A stretch of 64,000 nt of DNA from Kryptolebias marmoratus (Eukaryota; Chordata; Actinopteri; Cyprinodontiformes; Rivulidae), in the NCBI RefSeq assembly GCF_001649575.2, contig NC_051440.1:22673829-22737828 (forward strand), in the 5' to 3' direction. The position numbers and the translations under genes are program-made. Positions 1 through 11,413 of this stretch are shown piece after piece. How positions within the stretch are numbered: position 1 is the stretch's first letter; each line of letters begins with the position of its first letter. Below the pieces are notes generated by a model that was not told the DNA's origin, did not search any database, and saw only the letters and a program-made list of their open reading frames with translations.

Positions 1-459
1 CCTCGCTTGCGTCGCCGTCTCCGAAGCGCTCTCCTGGGATCTGCGCACTCACGCGAGGCCGATGTTTCTGGGCCTGCCTGGTGGTCGCGGCGGTGGCTAA
101 AGGGGCGCATAATGGGTTTCAGCTCCGGTGGGATATGTCCAGTAAACTCCAATTTATGTGCGGAAATGTCCAATAATGCCTGTCTGCTGTATGTCCGTAG
201 TGCAAGGCATTTATGCACCACGTCCAAAACAAGGAAAATAAACATACAAACACGAAAAGAAAGACGAAATAAACTACATCCAGCAGCGGAGCGAGCAAAC
301 ACGTCTGCCTCGGGGGGCGCCATGTTTAACAAAAGTGTGGCTTTTGAGTTTTGCATTTACACACACACAAATAGTTGAAGTATTCATGCATAAAAATGTG
401 TAAAAAATGTGTGAAATATATAGTGTTTCAATATATACACTTGAACTCTAATCTGCCTT
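1..459. other. No recognised gene; left-edge flank of an L1 relic
   Basis: The first ~330 bases are fairly GC-rich with several CpGs, then the sequence turns AT-rich with a short CA run near 360. A frame of about 120 codons on the plus strand has no recognisable domain. It may be the 5' part of the L1 that follows or an older, different insertion. Confidence 0.3.
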
Positions 460-711
460 TGTTTTTGGCAGCTCCCCAGGGTGGCAGGGGAATGTTGGGG
501 GTCTCCATCACTGCAATTAACTTATCTGTTCTAATACTCTGCCAAGAACTGCACAGCCATTCACACATTTGATTGTATCATTACTTATTTCTAATATATA
601 AATGTGTAGTAATATGAGTGGTCAGTTGGTATTGTCAAGCTGGAACATCAAGGGTCTGAACCACCCCGTTAAGAGAAGGAAGGTGCTTTCTCATTTAAAA
701 CAAATAAAGAC

Positions 712-1181
712 TGTCATGAATGTCAGTGTTTTGGGGTTTTGGTTCTTTGTTTGGTGTTTCTTGATCTTGCTGTTTTGGTTTAGTTGTCATTTGGATTTCA
801 TGTCTTGTCACTATTCACTTCCCCAGTACTTTTCCAGTCATGTCTGCCACGCCCATGTCCACCTGTCAGTAATCATTATCACTCACCTGTGCCTATTTAA
901 CTCATCATTCTCAGTCTTTAAAAACCGGTCACTTTTTATCACTTCTCACTGGGTCATTCCTTTCCTGTTTTTCATGTCATGCTCATTGTCTTCCTCTTGT
1001 TACCTTGCGCCATGCCCCATGCCATGTTTGTTGTTTACCTTGCCTTGTTTGAATTTTGTATTTAGTTGCCTTTCGCTGCCATGTCAGCGTTTTGTTTTTG
1101 TTAGTGTTTTACTTTAGTTTTCCTTTTTTGAAAAAATGAGTCTCCATTCTGGGTTCGCCTCCATCTCCCCGCCTTATGACA
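712..1181. mobile_element. Solo LTR (copy 1) inside the L1 relic
   Basis: The element starts TGTCATGA and ends TTATGACA, so it has the TG...CA termini of an LTR with a 6-bp inverted end (TGTCAT/ATGACA). It is flanked by a perfect 5-bp direct repeat AAGAC (707-711 and 1182-1186). Removing it and one duplication restores the L1 endonuclease reading from HLKQIKT into TFLQETHI. At 470 bp it has no internal coding region, as expected after LTR-LTR recombination. It is homologous to the element at 1318-1707 in the same orientation. Confidence 0.85.
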
Positions 1182-1317
1182 AAGACAGACATAACTTTTC
1201 TGCAGGAGACTCACATACGAAGTGAAGATACCGAACGATTACTGCAAACATGACATGGGCAGAGTTTTCAATCATCCCTCTAAGCAAAGGCTGGGGGCAT
1301 CTCAAACCTCATCAGTC

Positions 1318-1707
1318 TGTCATGTATTTGTCTTTTGGGGTTTTGGTTCTTTGTTTGGGGTTTCTTTCAGTTCTTGTATCTTGTTTTAGTTGTCTATTGG
1401 CTTTCTGTTTTCGTTGCCACCATTCACCTCCCCAGTAACTTTCCGGTCACGCCTGCCACGCCCACTTCACCTGCTATTCCTAATGTCCACAGCTGCAACC
1501 AATAATCATCTCTCCCTCTGCCTTTAAAGCCCGTCTCTGTTTTTCCATTCTTCCCTGGGTCATTCCTTTCGCCACGTTTATTGTTTCCATGCCTTTTTGG
1601 ATTTTGTGTTTGTTGATCTTCGCTGCCACGCCAGCCTTTTGTTTTTATTAATTTTTATTTTAATAAATTACTTTTCCTTTTAAATATGATGAGTCTGCCT
1701 TCTGACA
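1318..1707. mobile_element. Solo LTR (copy 2), same family as copy 1
   Basis: It begins TGTCATGT and ends TTCTGACA, and is bounded by a perfect 5-bp target-site duplication CAGTC (1313-1317 and 1708-1712). Internal stretches match copy 1, including the T-rich start, the segment with CTGCCACGCCCA and the end with ATGAGTCT. An AATAAA motif lies near its 3' end. It is about 80 bp shorter than copy 1, which carries extra sequence before its 3' terminus. The different duplications show that the two copies inserted independently. Confidence 0.85.
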
Positions 1708-3255
1708 CAGTCAGGACATTTCTTTTGAAGCATTTGAAGTTAAGTCAGATAAGTATGGTCGTTATGTGATTGTTTCCGGTAAATAGTACAATACACCAGT
1801 AGTGCTCATTAATGTTTATGCCCCAAATACAGATGATGTAGGTTTCATTGAGAAATTATTCTCACTGCTTCCGGACATCAAAATTTATTCAGTGGTACTT
1901 GGAGGTGATCTAAATTGCTGGCTGGATTCAGTTTTAGACAGATCCTCTACCAACCCTGCCACAGCCAGCAAATTGTCCCACACTATCCATGCTTTTTTAT
2001 CCAAGTATGGTCTGTGCGATGTGTGGCTTTTTTTACACCCAGCTAAGAGAGAATATTCTTTTTTCTCTCATGTTCATTATACATATTTAATGATCGATTA
2101 CTTCTTCATTGACAACAAACTTCTTCCTTCTGTCCGAGGCTGTGACTACCACAGTATTGTCATCTCAGACCACACCCCTGTGACTTTGGCCTTGTCTCTC
2201 CCTTACACTCCTCAGAGGAGTAAACAGTGGAGTCAATGTTGCTGTCAAACAATGATTTTATCACATTTATAGAGAAAGAAATAACCTTCTTTCTATCCAT
2301 CAACAGGACTCCTGGGATCCCACACTCAATGGTTTGGAACACCCTTAAGGCCTATCTCAGGGGTCAACTCATTTCATATACCACCTGGCTGAAGCAAAAA
2401 TCTCAAAAAGAAAGAACTGATTTGGTCCAGCAGGTGGAAGAAATTGATAAACAATATGCTCAAAACAAATCCCTTAATCTGTACAAAAAACAACTAGAAT
2501 TCAAAACTAGGTTTGACTTATTGACCACAAACTCAATAGAACAATCACTTTTGAAAAGAAAAAAGTAGGGAAATCGGATGAACCAGACAAAGCAGCATTA
2601 CCGATTTCCACATTCCTAATAAGCTGCAATAATTCAGTCAACATGGTCACTTTACCTAAATTTTTGTATGTCTTTCTTACCATTCCTGATTTTAGACCTG
2701 GTTCATTTTTTGTGCAGCTAGATTCCATCATCTCATCACATCTGTGGCAGGGAAAACGTCCATGCTTAATAAGACACACCTTCAAAAAACCAAGGCCACT
2801 GGTGGTCATACTCTTCCTAAATTTTTGCTTCTATTATTGGGCAGCAAACCTGCATTATCTTGCATTTTGGTCATTCTATTACAACAGGCCTGATTGCCCT
2901 GACTGGGTAGCAATGGAGTCACGGTGTGGTGGAAAATGGGCCACTGTGGCCTTTTTGGGATCGTTGCTCCTGCTTTCACCACTTACAACTACTACAAACC
3001 TGGTTGTGACACACTCGCTAAAAATCTGGGCACAATTTTTGAAATGTTTTGATCTCTCTAGTTTTTAGACATGATACCCCTATCATGTATAACCAACTCT
3101 TCAAACCCTTTTCTCGGGACTGTTTTTAAAGAATGGCAGAGAAGGGGCATAGTACGCTTCAAAGACTTGTTTCTCTTTAACATGTTAGCTTCATTTCAAC
3201 AACTAAGTGAAAAACCCAGTCCAATTTTTTTATATATATCCAAATATGGCAATTT

Positions 3256-3891
3256 TGACAAGGCGAGGCTTGGCCGAACTCAAACTCACAACGACACAAC
3301 AAAGTTTTAAGGATTTTATTGCCAGGAGATTGGAAGTAAGCTCAAAGTCTGTTATCGTCTCACTCACGTGATTGGCTAGTGGCGGGACCGGAACTGGTAA
3401 GTCCTCTCTAGCTGGGTTTAGCATAGCAGACCGGCTGGTCTGAAAGGGGCTGAGGTGAGAGGGAAAGTCCAAGTCCAGGCGTGAGGTCGTTATCGGTAGG
3501 TCAGAGTTCCGAAGCCAAATCCAAACAGGGAGAATCCAAAGGGCGAGGTCCAGGTGTACGAAGCAAGGTTGGTAACGGGAGATCAGAGTCCAAAGCAGTA
3601 TCAGGCAGGGAGCAGGCAAGAGACGATGGTCGAAGAACAGGCAAGGGTCGAGATCAGGCATGGACGAGAAAAGTACGCTGGACATTTACTTGCTTGGAGG
3701 CTTTCAATAATCTGGCAATGAGTACTGGGAGCTGTGGGTATTTATAGGGACAAGAACAGGTGAAACAGATGACTGTGATTACATGGGCATGGCAACATGG
3801 GCGTGGCTTGAACTGTGGATGAGTGGAAAGTTACTAGGCTGTGGTATGACTGGAAGCAAGAGGCGTGGCAGGAACAGATGGAGCTGTGACA
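3256..3891 (-). mobile_element. LTR-like element, different family, reverse orientation
   Basis: Read on the minus strand it begins TGTCACAGC (at 3891), has a TATAAATA box (about 3739-3746), an AATAAA motif near 3315 and ends TTGTCA (at 3256). This is the layout of a U3-R-U5 LTR. It interrupts the 3' end of the L1 relic just after the ISKYGNF coding segment. I do not see a clear 5-bp target duplication, so the exact ends are tentative and one side may be deleted. Confidence 0.5.
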
Positions 3892-4148
3892 GAAGAGGCA
3901 AAAGTCAGAGTGATATCCTTTTGGGGAATTGAGGAAAATTTCTAATAGATAAGCAAATTTCCATTATCTAAAACAAATTAAAACTCCAAAATCTACCAAA
4001 CAAGCAAACAAACAATATTTACTTGACCATCATTTCCTATACTTTCAGGTGACTGAAGCCTCTTGCAAAAATGTGGGTTTTTTGTTAGTTTTTTGTTTTG
4101 TTTTTTCATCTTAAACCACAATTCACCATTGGCATCATTGGAATTGAA
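3892..4148. other. No gene seen
   Basis: AT-rich sequence between the LTR-like element and the next TIR element. It may include residual L1 tail, but I could not recognise it. Confidence 0.3.
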
Positions 4149-5036
4149 GGCCCAGATTCATTAACAGATTGCACATTTTCTGCTGGTGCACTTTGCACAC
4201 GTTTAAATGGAGGAATTACGTATGAATTACGTAGGTTATCAGAGCAAACAATGCCTGATTCTGAAAGAAAACTACTGTTTGCAACATGCATTTAGCATCA
4301 AACAGATACGTAAAATGTGTTGTTGGTGGAGAATACCAAACCTTTGAAACACAGAACTTTTCAACAGACAGTGCTTCAAATACAGAGATCCAAAGTTAAC
4401 AAGCAGAACTGAAAGCAATTAGTTAGTTGAATAATTATTGTAGAAACACCTTTCCAGCCTCTTCCCCCTCAGCACTGCTCCCCTGGTTTGCGGCTGATCT
4501 AAGAACAAGGCAGCGATGGTTCTACCCTCCCTGCAGGGAAAAACGAGCAGTGCAGACCTGGTAGTTCAGAAGCATCCTAATTTCATTTTATTAAGTAAAA
4601 ATAAGAATGCAGTAATGATCAGTGAAGCCCTAAATGTCAACTATTAATTACGAAATGACATCCTGAATGTGAATCCTCTCTAATACAGTCAGATGCTGTT
4701 TGTGTAGTTTTAAAAAATGTCTCTGTGCTTCATTTGCTATAAAAACACTCGCTGTGAGAAAAATAGTTTTCTTCTTCTTTTTTGTTACGTTTGCTGCTTT
4801 TGTGTTTTTGACAGGAGGTAATGTTTAGACCATCTGTCTAAATATGACTATGTGTACAACAACAGAAATCAACTGTGTTCCGACTCCAAAAGAGTGCAAA
4901 CTGCTCACACCTGCTGAACTTCATGGGTGTGTTTGTGCCACCATATAATTAGCACTGTTTGCTAATTAAGGTGAGCTTATAAAGAAGTAAAGGTGGTGAG
5001 AAATCACTTGTAATGCAAAGTTTGTGAATCTGGGCC
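4149..5036. mobile_element. Candidate non-autonomous TIR DNA transposon
   Basis: The left end reads GGCCCAGATTCATTAA (4149-4164). The right end (about 5020-5036) reads, in reverse complement, GGGCCCAGATTCACAAA, giving about 12 matching terminal bases in inverted orientation across 890 bp. The interior has no transposase frame. The target-site duplication is not clear, so the superfamily is left open. Confidence 0.5.
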
Positions 5037-5479
5037 CGAACATTGTTTTTTTCAGGTTAACCATATAAACATTAAAATAACTAGCCCAAACTGTCATGTG
5101 TTACAAATTTCAAATGCCTCTCCTCTCTGTGACACACATGAAGCAAACAGGGGGGGTGGAGAAGACAATGATATTTATAGAAATTAAAATGATCACAATT
5201 ATTATTGTAAGAGCAATGAAACATTAAATATCAATCATATGAACCGTTCATCTAACTTACACTTCTCCACCTATATGCTACTCCTCAGATGATGTAGCAT
5301 GCAGCAGTTGATCATTTTGTAAATGTGAATTTGGTTATTTTTGGGACAGTGAACTTACTGTAGCTTTTATTTTGAACTATGAATTAGTAGATTTTAATTG
5401 GGACTCACGCAGAACTGTCCAATTAAGACTCACAGAATGCTTCAGATTTACCAGAGTGATGGAGCCTTTTATGTTGCAT

Positions 5480-5491
5480 AATTTCCATATG
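5480..5491 (+). repeat. Left target-site duplication of the tRNA-headed SINE
   Basis: AATTTCCATATG occurs here and again at 5751-5762, flanking the SINE. Twelve identical bases on both sides are typical of LINE-driven insertion. Confidence 0.85.
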
Positions 5492-5750
5492 AGTGTGGCC
5501 GCGTGGCATAATGGATAAGGCGTCTGACTTCGGATCTGAAGATTGCAGGCTCGAGTCCTGCCGTGGTGGAGTTAGCATGTTCTCCTTGTGCACATGTGGG
5601 TTTACTCTGGGCACTCTGGTTTTCTCCCACAGACCAAAAACATGCATGTTAGGTTGTGAGTGAGAATGGGTGTCTAGGGTGTCCCCACCTCTAGCACAGT
5701 GACTGCTGGGGATAGGCACCCTAGGCTAAAGAAAATGGATGGATAGATGG
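5492..5750 (+). mobile_element. tRNA-Arg-headed SINE with GGAT-type tail
   Basis: A tRNA-Arg-like head (5497-5569) is fused to a tRNA-unrelated body containing TGTTCTCCTTGTGCACATG, CTCCCACAGACC and AACATGCATGTTAGG, followed by a tail ATGGATGGATAGATGG. The unit is bracketed by a perfect 12-bp duplication, so the tRNA and the body inserted as one piece. The body and tail belong to a repeat common in fish genomes. A second copy at about 6973 lacks the tRNA head. Transcription would be from the internal A and B boxes by RNA polymerase III, with mobilisation by a partner LINE. Confidence 0.8.
5497..5569 (+). pseudogene. tRNA-Arg(TCG)-like head of the SINE
   Basis: The 73-base segment folds as a cloverleaf with anticodon TCG in the loop CTTCGGA. 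The A box is TGGCATAATGG and the B box GGCTCGAGTCC. There are departures from a working tRNA: a G1-G72 mismatch, a G-U pair in the acceptor stem and a T-T mismatch in the middle of the anticodon stem (TCTGA/TCTGA). A tRNA scanner may report it as a gene, but its position inside a duplicated insertion marks it as a SINE head. Confidence 0.75.
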
Positions 5751-5762
5751 AATTTCCATATG
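5751..5762 (+). repeat. Right target-site duplication of the tRNA-headed SINE
   Basis: Identical in 12 of 12 bases to 5480-5491 and directly abuts the GGAT-type tail. Confidence 0.85.
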
Positions 5763-6972
5763 GATGCAGCTCTCCCAAAACGGGAAACAGCTTCTATTAA
5801 TGTTAACAAGTCTACTTTGCCTTTTTGTTGTATTTACAGGTTGTTTCTTCTGCTGTCAAAATACCCTATTGCATTAAAATTCTGATGGTTTTCTTTTTCC
5901 CAACAAAGATTAAACTATAAATTCAGAAGCATTTCCATTTGGAAAAAAGTGCTGTCTTAAGTGCCATTTTATTTCCTCCTAACACAGAATGTACCACACA
6001 ATCTTTTAAAGTTGTAATAGCTGACAGGATATAATTTGAACATGAAGTGACAGCAGAGAAGCAAAGCAGAAAAAAAGAATGCATCCACGATGAAAATGTT
6101 AGTCGCTTTAAAAATGACTCATCAAATCCCTGTGAGCCATGAAGATGAGGGATACAAATTAGCCAAGTGAGGTTATCAGAATCTGACGGTTTTTTTTACT
6201 GAAAAGAAGGCCTCCTATTTTCTGCTAAGTGTAAATGTTGTGAGGCTGTGTCCAAGTAACCTTAAAAATGAAGACAGTGTGCTGTCTGGGAATTGTGCTA
6301 ACAAAGATTAGTTATGACATCTTAAAAGGAAACTCAGTCAAAAAATCTGCTTGCAACAATAAACTAGTTATATATAATTAAAGCAGACTTATAAAGTGTA
6401 TTAAATGTTGGTTGTACTAAAGAATACGACCAATCTACAACCTAAATTTAACATTAATTATTTCAGTTTTACAGGCATAAAATACTCATTTCATCTTAAT
6501 ATTTAATGCAATGTTTTTATTTTTATTATTTTATTCAGATTGTATAATAAATATTCTGAATAAAATATAGCTGTTGTCAGTCAACTGAGCACTCATTAAT
6601 CCTGAGTAAAGAAGTCAAGATGTCTGATCAGTAAAAGGTTGGCAAAGATAATTGTTAATCACAAACTTAAGACACCAAAACCTATGAAGAACATTTAATA
6701 AATAACAGTATTTTATTCAGTAAAGCATGACAAATGTCAGCTAAATTCTGCACCTTTAAGAGGAACATTTCACACCATCTCCTCCAACTCTGTGAATTAA
6801 TTCTCATATGCAATTTCTGCATAGCCTATTAAAACATATGCACGGGAAGACTTTTTAATGTCAGCTGCTGTCAGTGAAGTTAGTTCCCATTTTTCATATT
6901 AGCAAAACGTTTGGCAGCGAGTGTAAGTCATCCTCTAAAAGAATCCTGTTATTAATGCTGTTGTATTTGCCT
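5763..6972. other. No gene seen; AT-rich
   Basis: AT-rich non-coding sequence without recognisable exons, RNA genes or repeat boundaries. Confidence 0.4.
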
Positions 6973-7274
6973 TCCTGTGCACACATGGGTTTCCTCCCAC
7001 AGACCGAAAACATGCATGTTAGGTTTATTGGTAATTCTACAATTGTCCCTAGGTGTGAGTGAGTGTGAATGATTGTTTGTCTCGTTTGTCTCTTTGCGAT
7101 CTGTCTACTCCGCCTCTCGCACAGTGACTGCTACAGATAGGTACCAGCTCCCTACGAGCCAGAAAGGAGAAGCAGGTAAAGGAGATGGATGGATGGATGG
7201 ATGGATGGATGGATGGATGGATGGATGGATGGATGGATGGATGGATGGATGGAAGAATGGACGGACGGATGGAT
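6973..7274 (+). mobile_element. 5'-truncated second copy of the GGAT-tailed SINE
   Basis: It shares the CTCCCACAGACC and AACATGCATGTTAGGTT blocks and the CACAGTGACTGCT block with the element at 5492-5750, but lacks the tRNA head. It retains additional body sequence absent from the first copy (ATTGGTAATTCTACAATTG) and ends in a long ATGG array. A clear target duplication was not found. Confidence 0.7.
7184..7274 (+). repeat. (GGAT)n microsatellite
   Basis: About 17 near-perfect ATGG/GGAT units run to about 7252, followed by degenerate units (GAATGGACGGACGGATGGATG). It is the expanded tail of the SINE copy to its left. The open frames encoding WMDG or HPSI repeats across it are low-complexity artefacts. 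Confidence 0.95.
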
Positions 7275-8629
7275 GTTTTATTTGCACACAACAAAGTGAA
7301 ACACTAAAGAACTTTGTGTGTAGAAGTTTCATGGTTTGAGTTATGGTTAATCATTGAAGAATCCACACAGCGCTCTTGAACTTGAAATGAAATGCTGGGA
7401 TCATTGCTGAACAAGGGATGTTTACCATTGACCTGTGACACTCCGTGGTCACAAATGAAAAGCCTCTTTCCCTTCTTTCTAATGTCCTTCGTGGAGAAAG
7501 GACACCTAAATGATTCATTCGCTTTTCTCTGGATAATCAATAAAATAAAATAAGGCTTGATTAATTCTGAGAGCTTGTAAATGTGACAAACAGTTTCTTT
7601 AGCTTTACACTACCTCTAGGGAATAAAAAACTTTAAAATTCCTAGTGGAGAATCTCTTTGTTTGGCTCTTACAAAAATTATTGCTGTCACTATAACACAA
7701 AAATCTGCAGGTTCAATCACTGAACCTCTTTTACATTTAGTCACTTAACTCTCTTGACAGCTATCTTTCAAAAAGGGTTTCTTTATTGCTTCTCATTCCA
7801 CTTTACCTTGACTACATTTGCTGTAGTAAAGAGAAAGGATTATTTATGCAGGCAATACCCTCTTCCACATCACAAGCTTCATTTTACTTAAGGATGAGCC
7901 AGTAAATTTACATTAACAAAACAGTTGGCTTGAAATATAATTTAATATTTAAGTGAATCTTAAGTATCTTTATAAAGAATCTTTTCTACTTACTCTTGAC
8001 ATCACATGACAAAACAAACTGTTCTGTACATCCTGATGGTTTATGTTACCTTATGTAAAAGACTACTGTGTTTATTTTAATTTTTTTACACATCTAACAG
8101 TATTCAAAAACTTAATAAATACAGATAAAAAGATAAAAAACTTTGTTATGAAAAAGATTACCTTTTATTCAAGATCATAGACATAATATACCTATAACTG
8201 AACATTCATTGAGAAGCTTATTATTGTTTGCTTTAGAAACAAGAATTTGTATTTTACCAATAGCAAAACAGTTTCACATAAAATATTTTTTCCAATATCA
8301 GCATTTTAATATAGTGTAATAAAGTGAAAATGATAATTGACAGCACAACAGTGTTATCAATTTTTTTTCAAGTTTTTAGAAACTTACTGTTTTTTTGTCA
8401 TTCTCTTTTCTTGGGTTTAAAATTGAATTTTTTTTTGTACCAATTGTGAAACAAAATAAGGACAATTTTTAAACAAGTTCTGAGATAGCTGGCGCCAGGA
8501 CTTTTTTCATTCTCCACTGGATGCATGGAAATGCTGCTGCTTTGCATTCCCTTGCCTTGGCAGGCTTGGATCCCTAAATAGAATTAACATTACATTTACA
8601 AATTTGGTATTTCATATTAATACCACTCT
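7275..8629. other. No gene seen; AT-rich
   Basis: AT-rich DNA with many T and A runs. No exon-like or RNA-like signal was recognised. Confidence 0.4.
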
Positions 8630-9550
8630 AGGGTGTTGGAAGAGAGGCTCCAATCAATTGTTAAACCTCATATCCAGGAGGAGCAGTGTGGCTTTCATCC
8701 TGGTCGCAGATCAGTGGACCATATTTCTACCTTTGCAGAGTTGTTGAAGGGGTCATAAGAGTTTGACTCTCCAGTTTACATGTGCTTTGTGGATTTGGTG
8801 AAGGTTTTTTACTACATTCCTTGAGGCATTCTGTGGGAAGTGCTGCGGGAGTGTGGGGTGTCGGGGTCGCTTTTAAGGGCTAGTGTGAAGTGGCTTGAAT
8901 AAGAGTCAGCTCCTCTAAAATCAAGGCTATGGTTCTCAACTGCAAAAAGGTGGAATATTCCCTCCTAGTCAGGCATTAGTTTTTGCCTCAAGCAGACAGG
9001 TTCAAGTATCTTGGAGTCTTGTTCATGATTGATGGTAGGATGGGGCAAGAGATGGATTTAGAAATCTGAGCCTCCTCAGCTGTAATATAGGCAGTGCTTC
9101 AGTCTGTTGTGATGAAGAAAAAGCTGAGACGAAAAGCAAAGCTCTGAATTTACTGGTCTGTCTATGTTCCACCTCACATCTGTTGTCATCAGGTATGATT
9201 ATAACTGAAGGAACAAGATCCTGAATACAAGAGACTGAAATGATTTCCTCTATAGAGTGGCCGGGATCAGCCTTAAAGATAAGGCGAGGAGCTCTGTCAT
9301 CCAGAGGAAGCTTAGAGTAGAGTTGATGCTCTTCAGCACTGAAAGGAGTCAGTTGAGGTGGACGCCTCCTTTAGGAGGTTTTCCAGACACATCCCACTGG
9401 GAGGATAACCCAGAGAAGACTCAGAACTTGCTGGATGGATTATGTATCCTTTCTGGAAACATCTTGGAGTCCCCCAGGAGAAGCTGGAAAGTATCACTGG
9501 GAAGAAGGATGTCTGAGTTTCCCTCCTGGACACGTTGCCTCTGCAATTAA
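8630..9550 (+). mobile_element. Decayed LINE reverse-transcriptase relic (RTE/Rex-like)
   Basis: Conceptual translation with frame changes gives LERRLQSIVKPHIQEEQCGF, then a segment around CFVDLVKVFYYIP, then FKYLGVLFMIDGRMGQEMDL near 9000-9060 and a C-terminal part like RSQLRWTPPLGGFPDTSHW. These follow the order of a fish RTE/Rex-type reverse transcriptase from the fingers region to the C-terminus. The catalytic YADD block is missing between about 8885 and 8915, and stops and shifts are frequent. It is non-functional. Exact clade is uncertain. Confidence 0.75.
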
Positions 9551-9643
9551 ACTACAGATAAGCAGCAGAAAATGGAGGGATGGACATTAATTTTTTTTTT
9601 AAATGCTAGCATTAGGTTATTACCTAAACTGAGGACAGTTATG

Positions 9644-9736
9644 TTAACCCTCCTGCAGCCTTGTAACTAAAGAAAGGAAGAGAAGCCCTAGTAACTTTCG
9701 GTTCTTTTGACCTGAAGGCTACAGGAAGGATAAATG
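9644..9736. mobile_element. Miniature piggyBac-like element, degenerate right end
   Basis: TTAA followed by CCCTCCTGCAGCC at the left, a short body with AGGAAGAGAAG and GTAACTTTCGG, and a decayed inverted end GGCTACAGGAAGG near 9717-9731. It matches the better preserved 82-bp copy at 57086-57175. Confidence 0.55.
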
Positions 9737-11413
9737 GAAACCATCCTATCCAATAATCATTGATGAACCATAAAACTACGGCCTAATGCAAATTTAACAT
9801 CTATCTAACAAAGGTTTAAACAAAGACTGGAATGTTTAATACAAGCAGATTGCAGTTATGCATAAAAAGTGAATTTGTGCTTTCTTCACATATTTCTTTC
9901 CAGATACACCTCTATTCCACAAATGCAACTTTTCATTTATGACTACAAAATACAGGAAATGCACAAAATTTTATTATTTGTTGTTTCAGACAACAGTTCT
10001 CTATACTTCAGACATAAAGCTGCTGGACACAGCAGCTTTAGAAATAAACTCCACAAACTGCAACTATTTCTTTAAAAACTTGTGAGGATGTCCCTCGACA
10101 AAAACATAACACATAAAATGCCCCAAACAATACAAGACACTGTGGAATAATTATAGCCTGCTGTGTCTTGCACAACATTGACAAGAAACAACCCTAAAGG
10201 GCTGAAAAGTCACTTTAAAGCTCAGTGTATCTTTTAGTATTTAAAAGAAAGAGTAAATTACGGTCACTTTAACTTGAAAACAAAACTGTTAAGACAGACA
10301 CTGCAGTGGAACACCACCAAAATACATAACCCAACTGGCCTAAAAGTCCCTGAGAAATTTCAGCAAATATTAAATACACCATCAAAGCCAACAAGATGCT
10401 GTGCTCCCAGCAAATCAATACCAGTCCTACAGCATAATGAGGGCTGTAACAGGCTGACTGAATACAAGAGGTTTTCAGCTATGTCTTAAAAGAATACACA
10501 CTGCTTTTGTCTCTTATCTAGACTCAGTCTAAGCAGTCTAAACTGCTTTATCTGTTGGTATTCTCAGAGATTATTGAGGATTGGAGGGTAAAAGCATTCA
10601 AACACAGACTACAGACAGCCCATTTATTGTAAAAAGAATACGATCCTAAGGCTTGGAAATTGATTGGAAGGCAACATACCAACCTGAAATAGGGATTCTG
10701 TTACAGCACATCTCTTCATTTCTATAAATGGCTGTGTTTTCTCTGAGCTTTCAATGGCCAAGTGAAGATAAATAAACAAGCAAGGCTTGCTGGAGAACAC
10801 TTTGAAATGAAATCCCAATTCTAAGTGATTGACAGGATCCTTTGTCTCAAATTGGGAGAACTAACTGAACACACAGGTATCATGTTACTCTTACATAAGC
10901 ACTGCATTAGTAGTCAAGTACTGAATATTCTGAACTATCCTTGATATCACATATAATTAGAGCTGGCTGAAAAGTATGCTTTCTGTCCTCCAATTTGTGA
11001 TGGAAAAAGGCTGCTGCAATCCAAACAGATATTATATGTACTCAAACATATGTTCGGCACAGAAAACAGGATTCTCAGATTTCATCCCACCCACCAGCCA
11101 TCTACACTGTATATGACATGATGTGCAAAACCACACATATGCATGCCCTAGAACAGAGTTCACTTTCATTTGCAAAGGTGGAACAGGACAGTTAATCTAA
11201 ATGACAGTTCAAGATGGAATATTCTCGAGCAATCTCCCAACGTGAGGATTTGAGGTCTACAGGCATAAATTGTTGTTTGACCTAACCGTGCCCTGCTTCG
11301 CACTTCGCTTTGAGCTTTAATTTGGAAGTCAGAGGTTCAGTATGTGATGTGTTTGTAGTCCCTGCTGGCATATGCGTGATCTTGTGTGTCATGTTTAGTC
11401 TGTGCAATGAATT
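9737..11413. other. No gene seen
   Basis: Non-coding DNA. Open frames of 60-70 codons here have no recognised domain and are treated as chance. Confidence 0.4.

Larger units (their letters stand above)
460..3254 (+). mobile_element. L1-type LINE relic with reverse-transcriptase core deleted
   Basis: Translated pieces resemble ORF2 of fish L1 elements. The N-terminal endonuclease can be followed across three segments: SWNIKGLNHPVKRRK (about 640-690), TFLQETHI (about 1195-1220, with the catalytic Glu), then NVYAPN, GGDLNC, IDYFFID and SDHTPV (about 1810-2180). A linker segment with WLKQKSQKERTDL follows (2330-2568). The frame then jumps to the far C-terminal part (MVTLPKFLYVF, YYWAANL, FKEWQRRGIVRFKDL), so the reverse-transcriptase domain with its FADD box is missing near 2570-2600. 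Stops and frameshifts are present throughout. Two solo LTRs interrupt it at 712-1181 and 1318-1707. It is a dead copy. L1/Tx1-like assignment is from recognised motifs, not a database search. Confidence 0.85.

Noticed and set aside
602..1117. 171-codon frame starting MCSNMSGQLVLSSWNIKGL
   Set aside because: Only the first ~37 codons are L1 endonuclease; the rest is read-through into a solo LTR.
5497..5569. A stand-alone functional tRNA-Arg(TCG) gene
   Set aside because: It lies inside a unit bounded by a 12-bp target duplication, has a G1-G72 mismatch and an anticodon-stem mismatch, and continues directly into a SINE body.
7049..7339. Open frames on both strands encoding WMDG and HPSI repeats
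   Set aside because: They translate a GGAT microsatellite.
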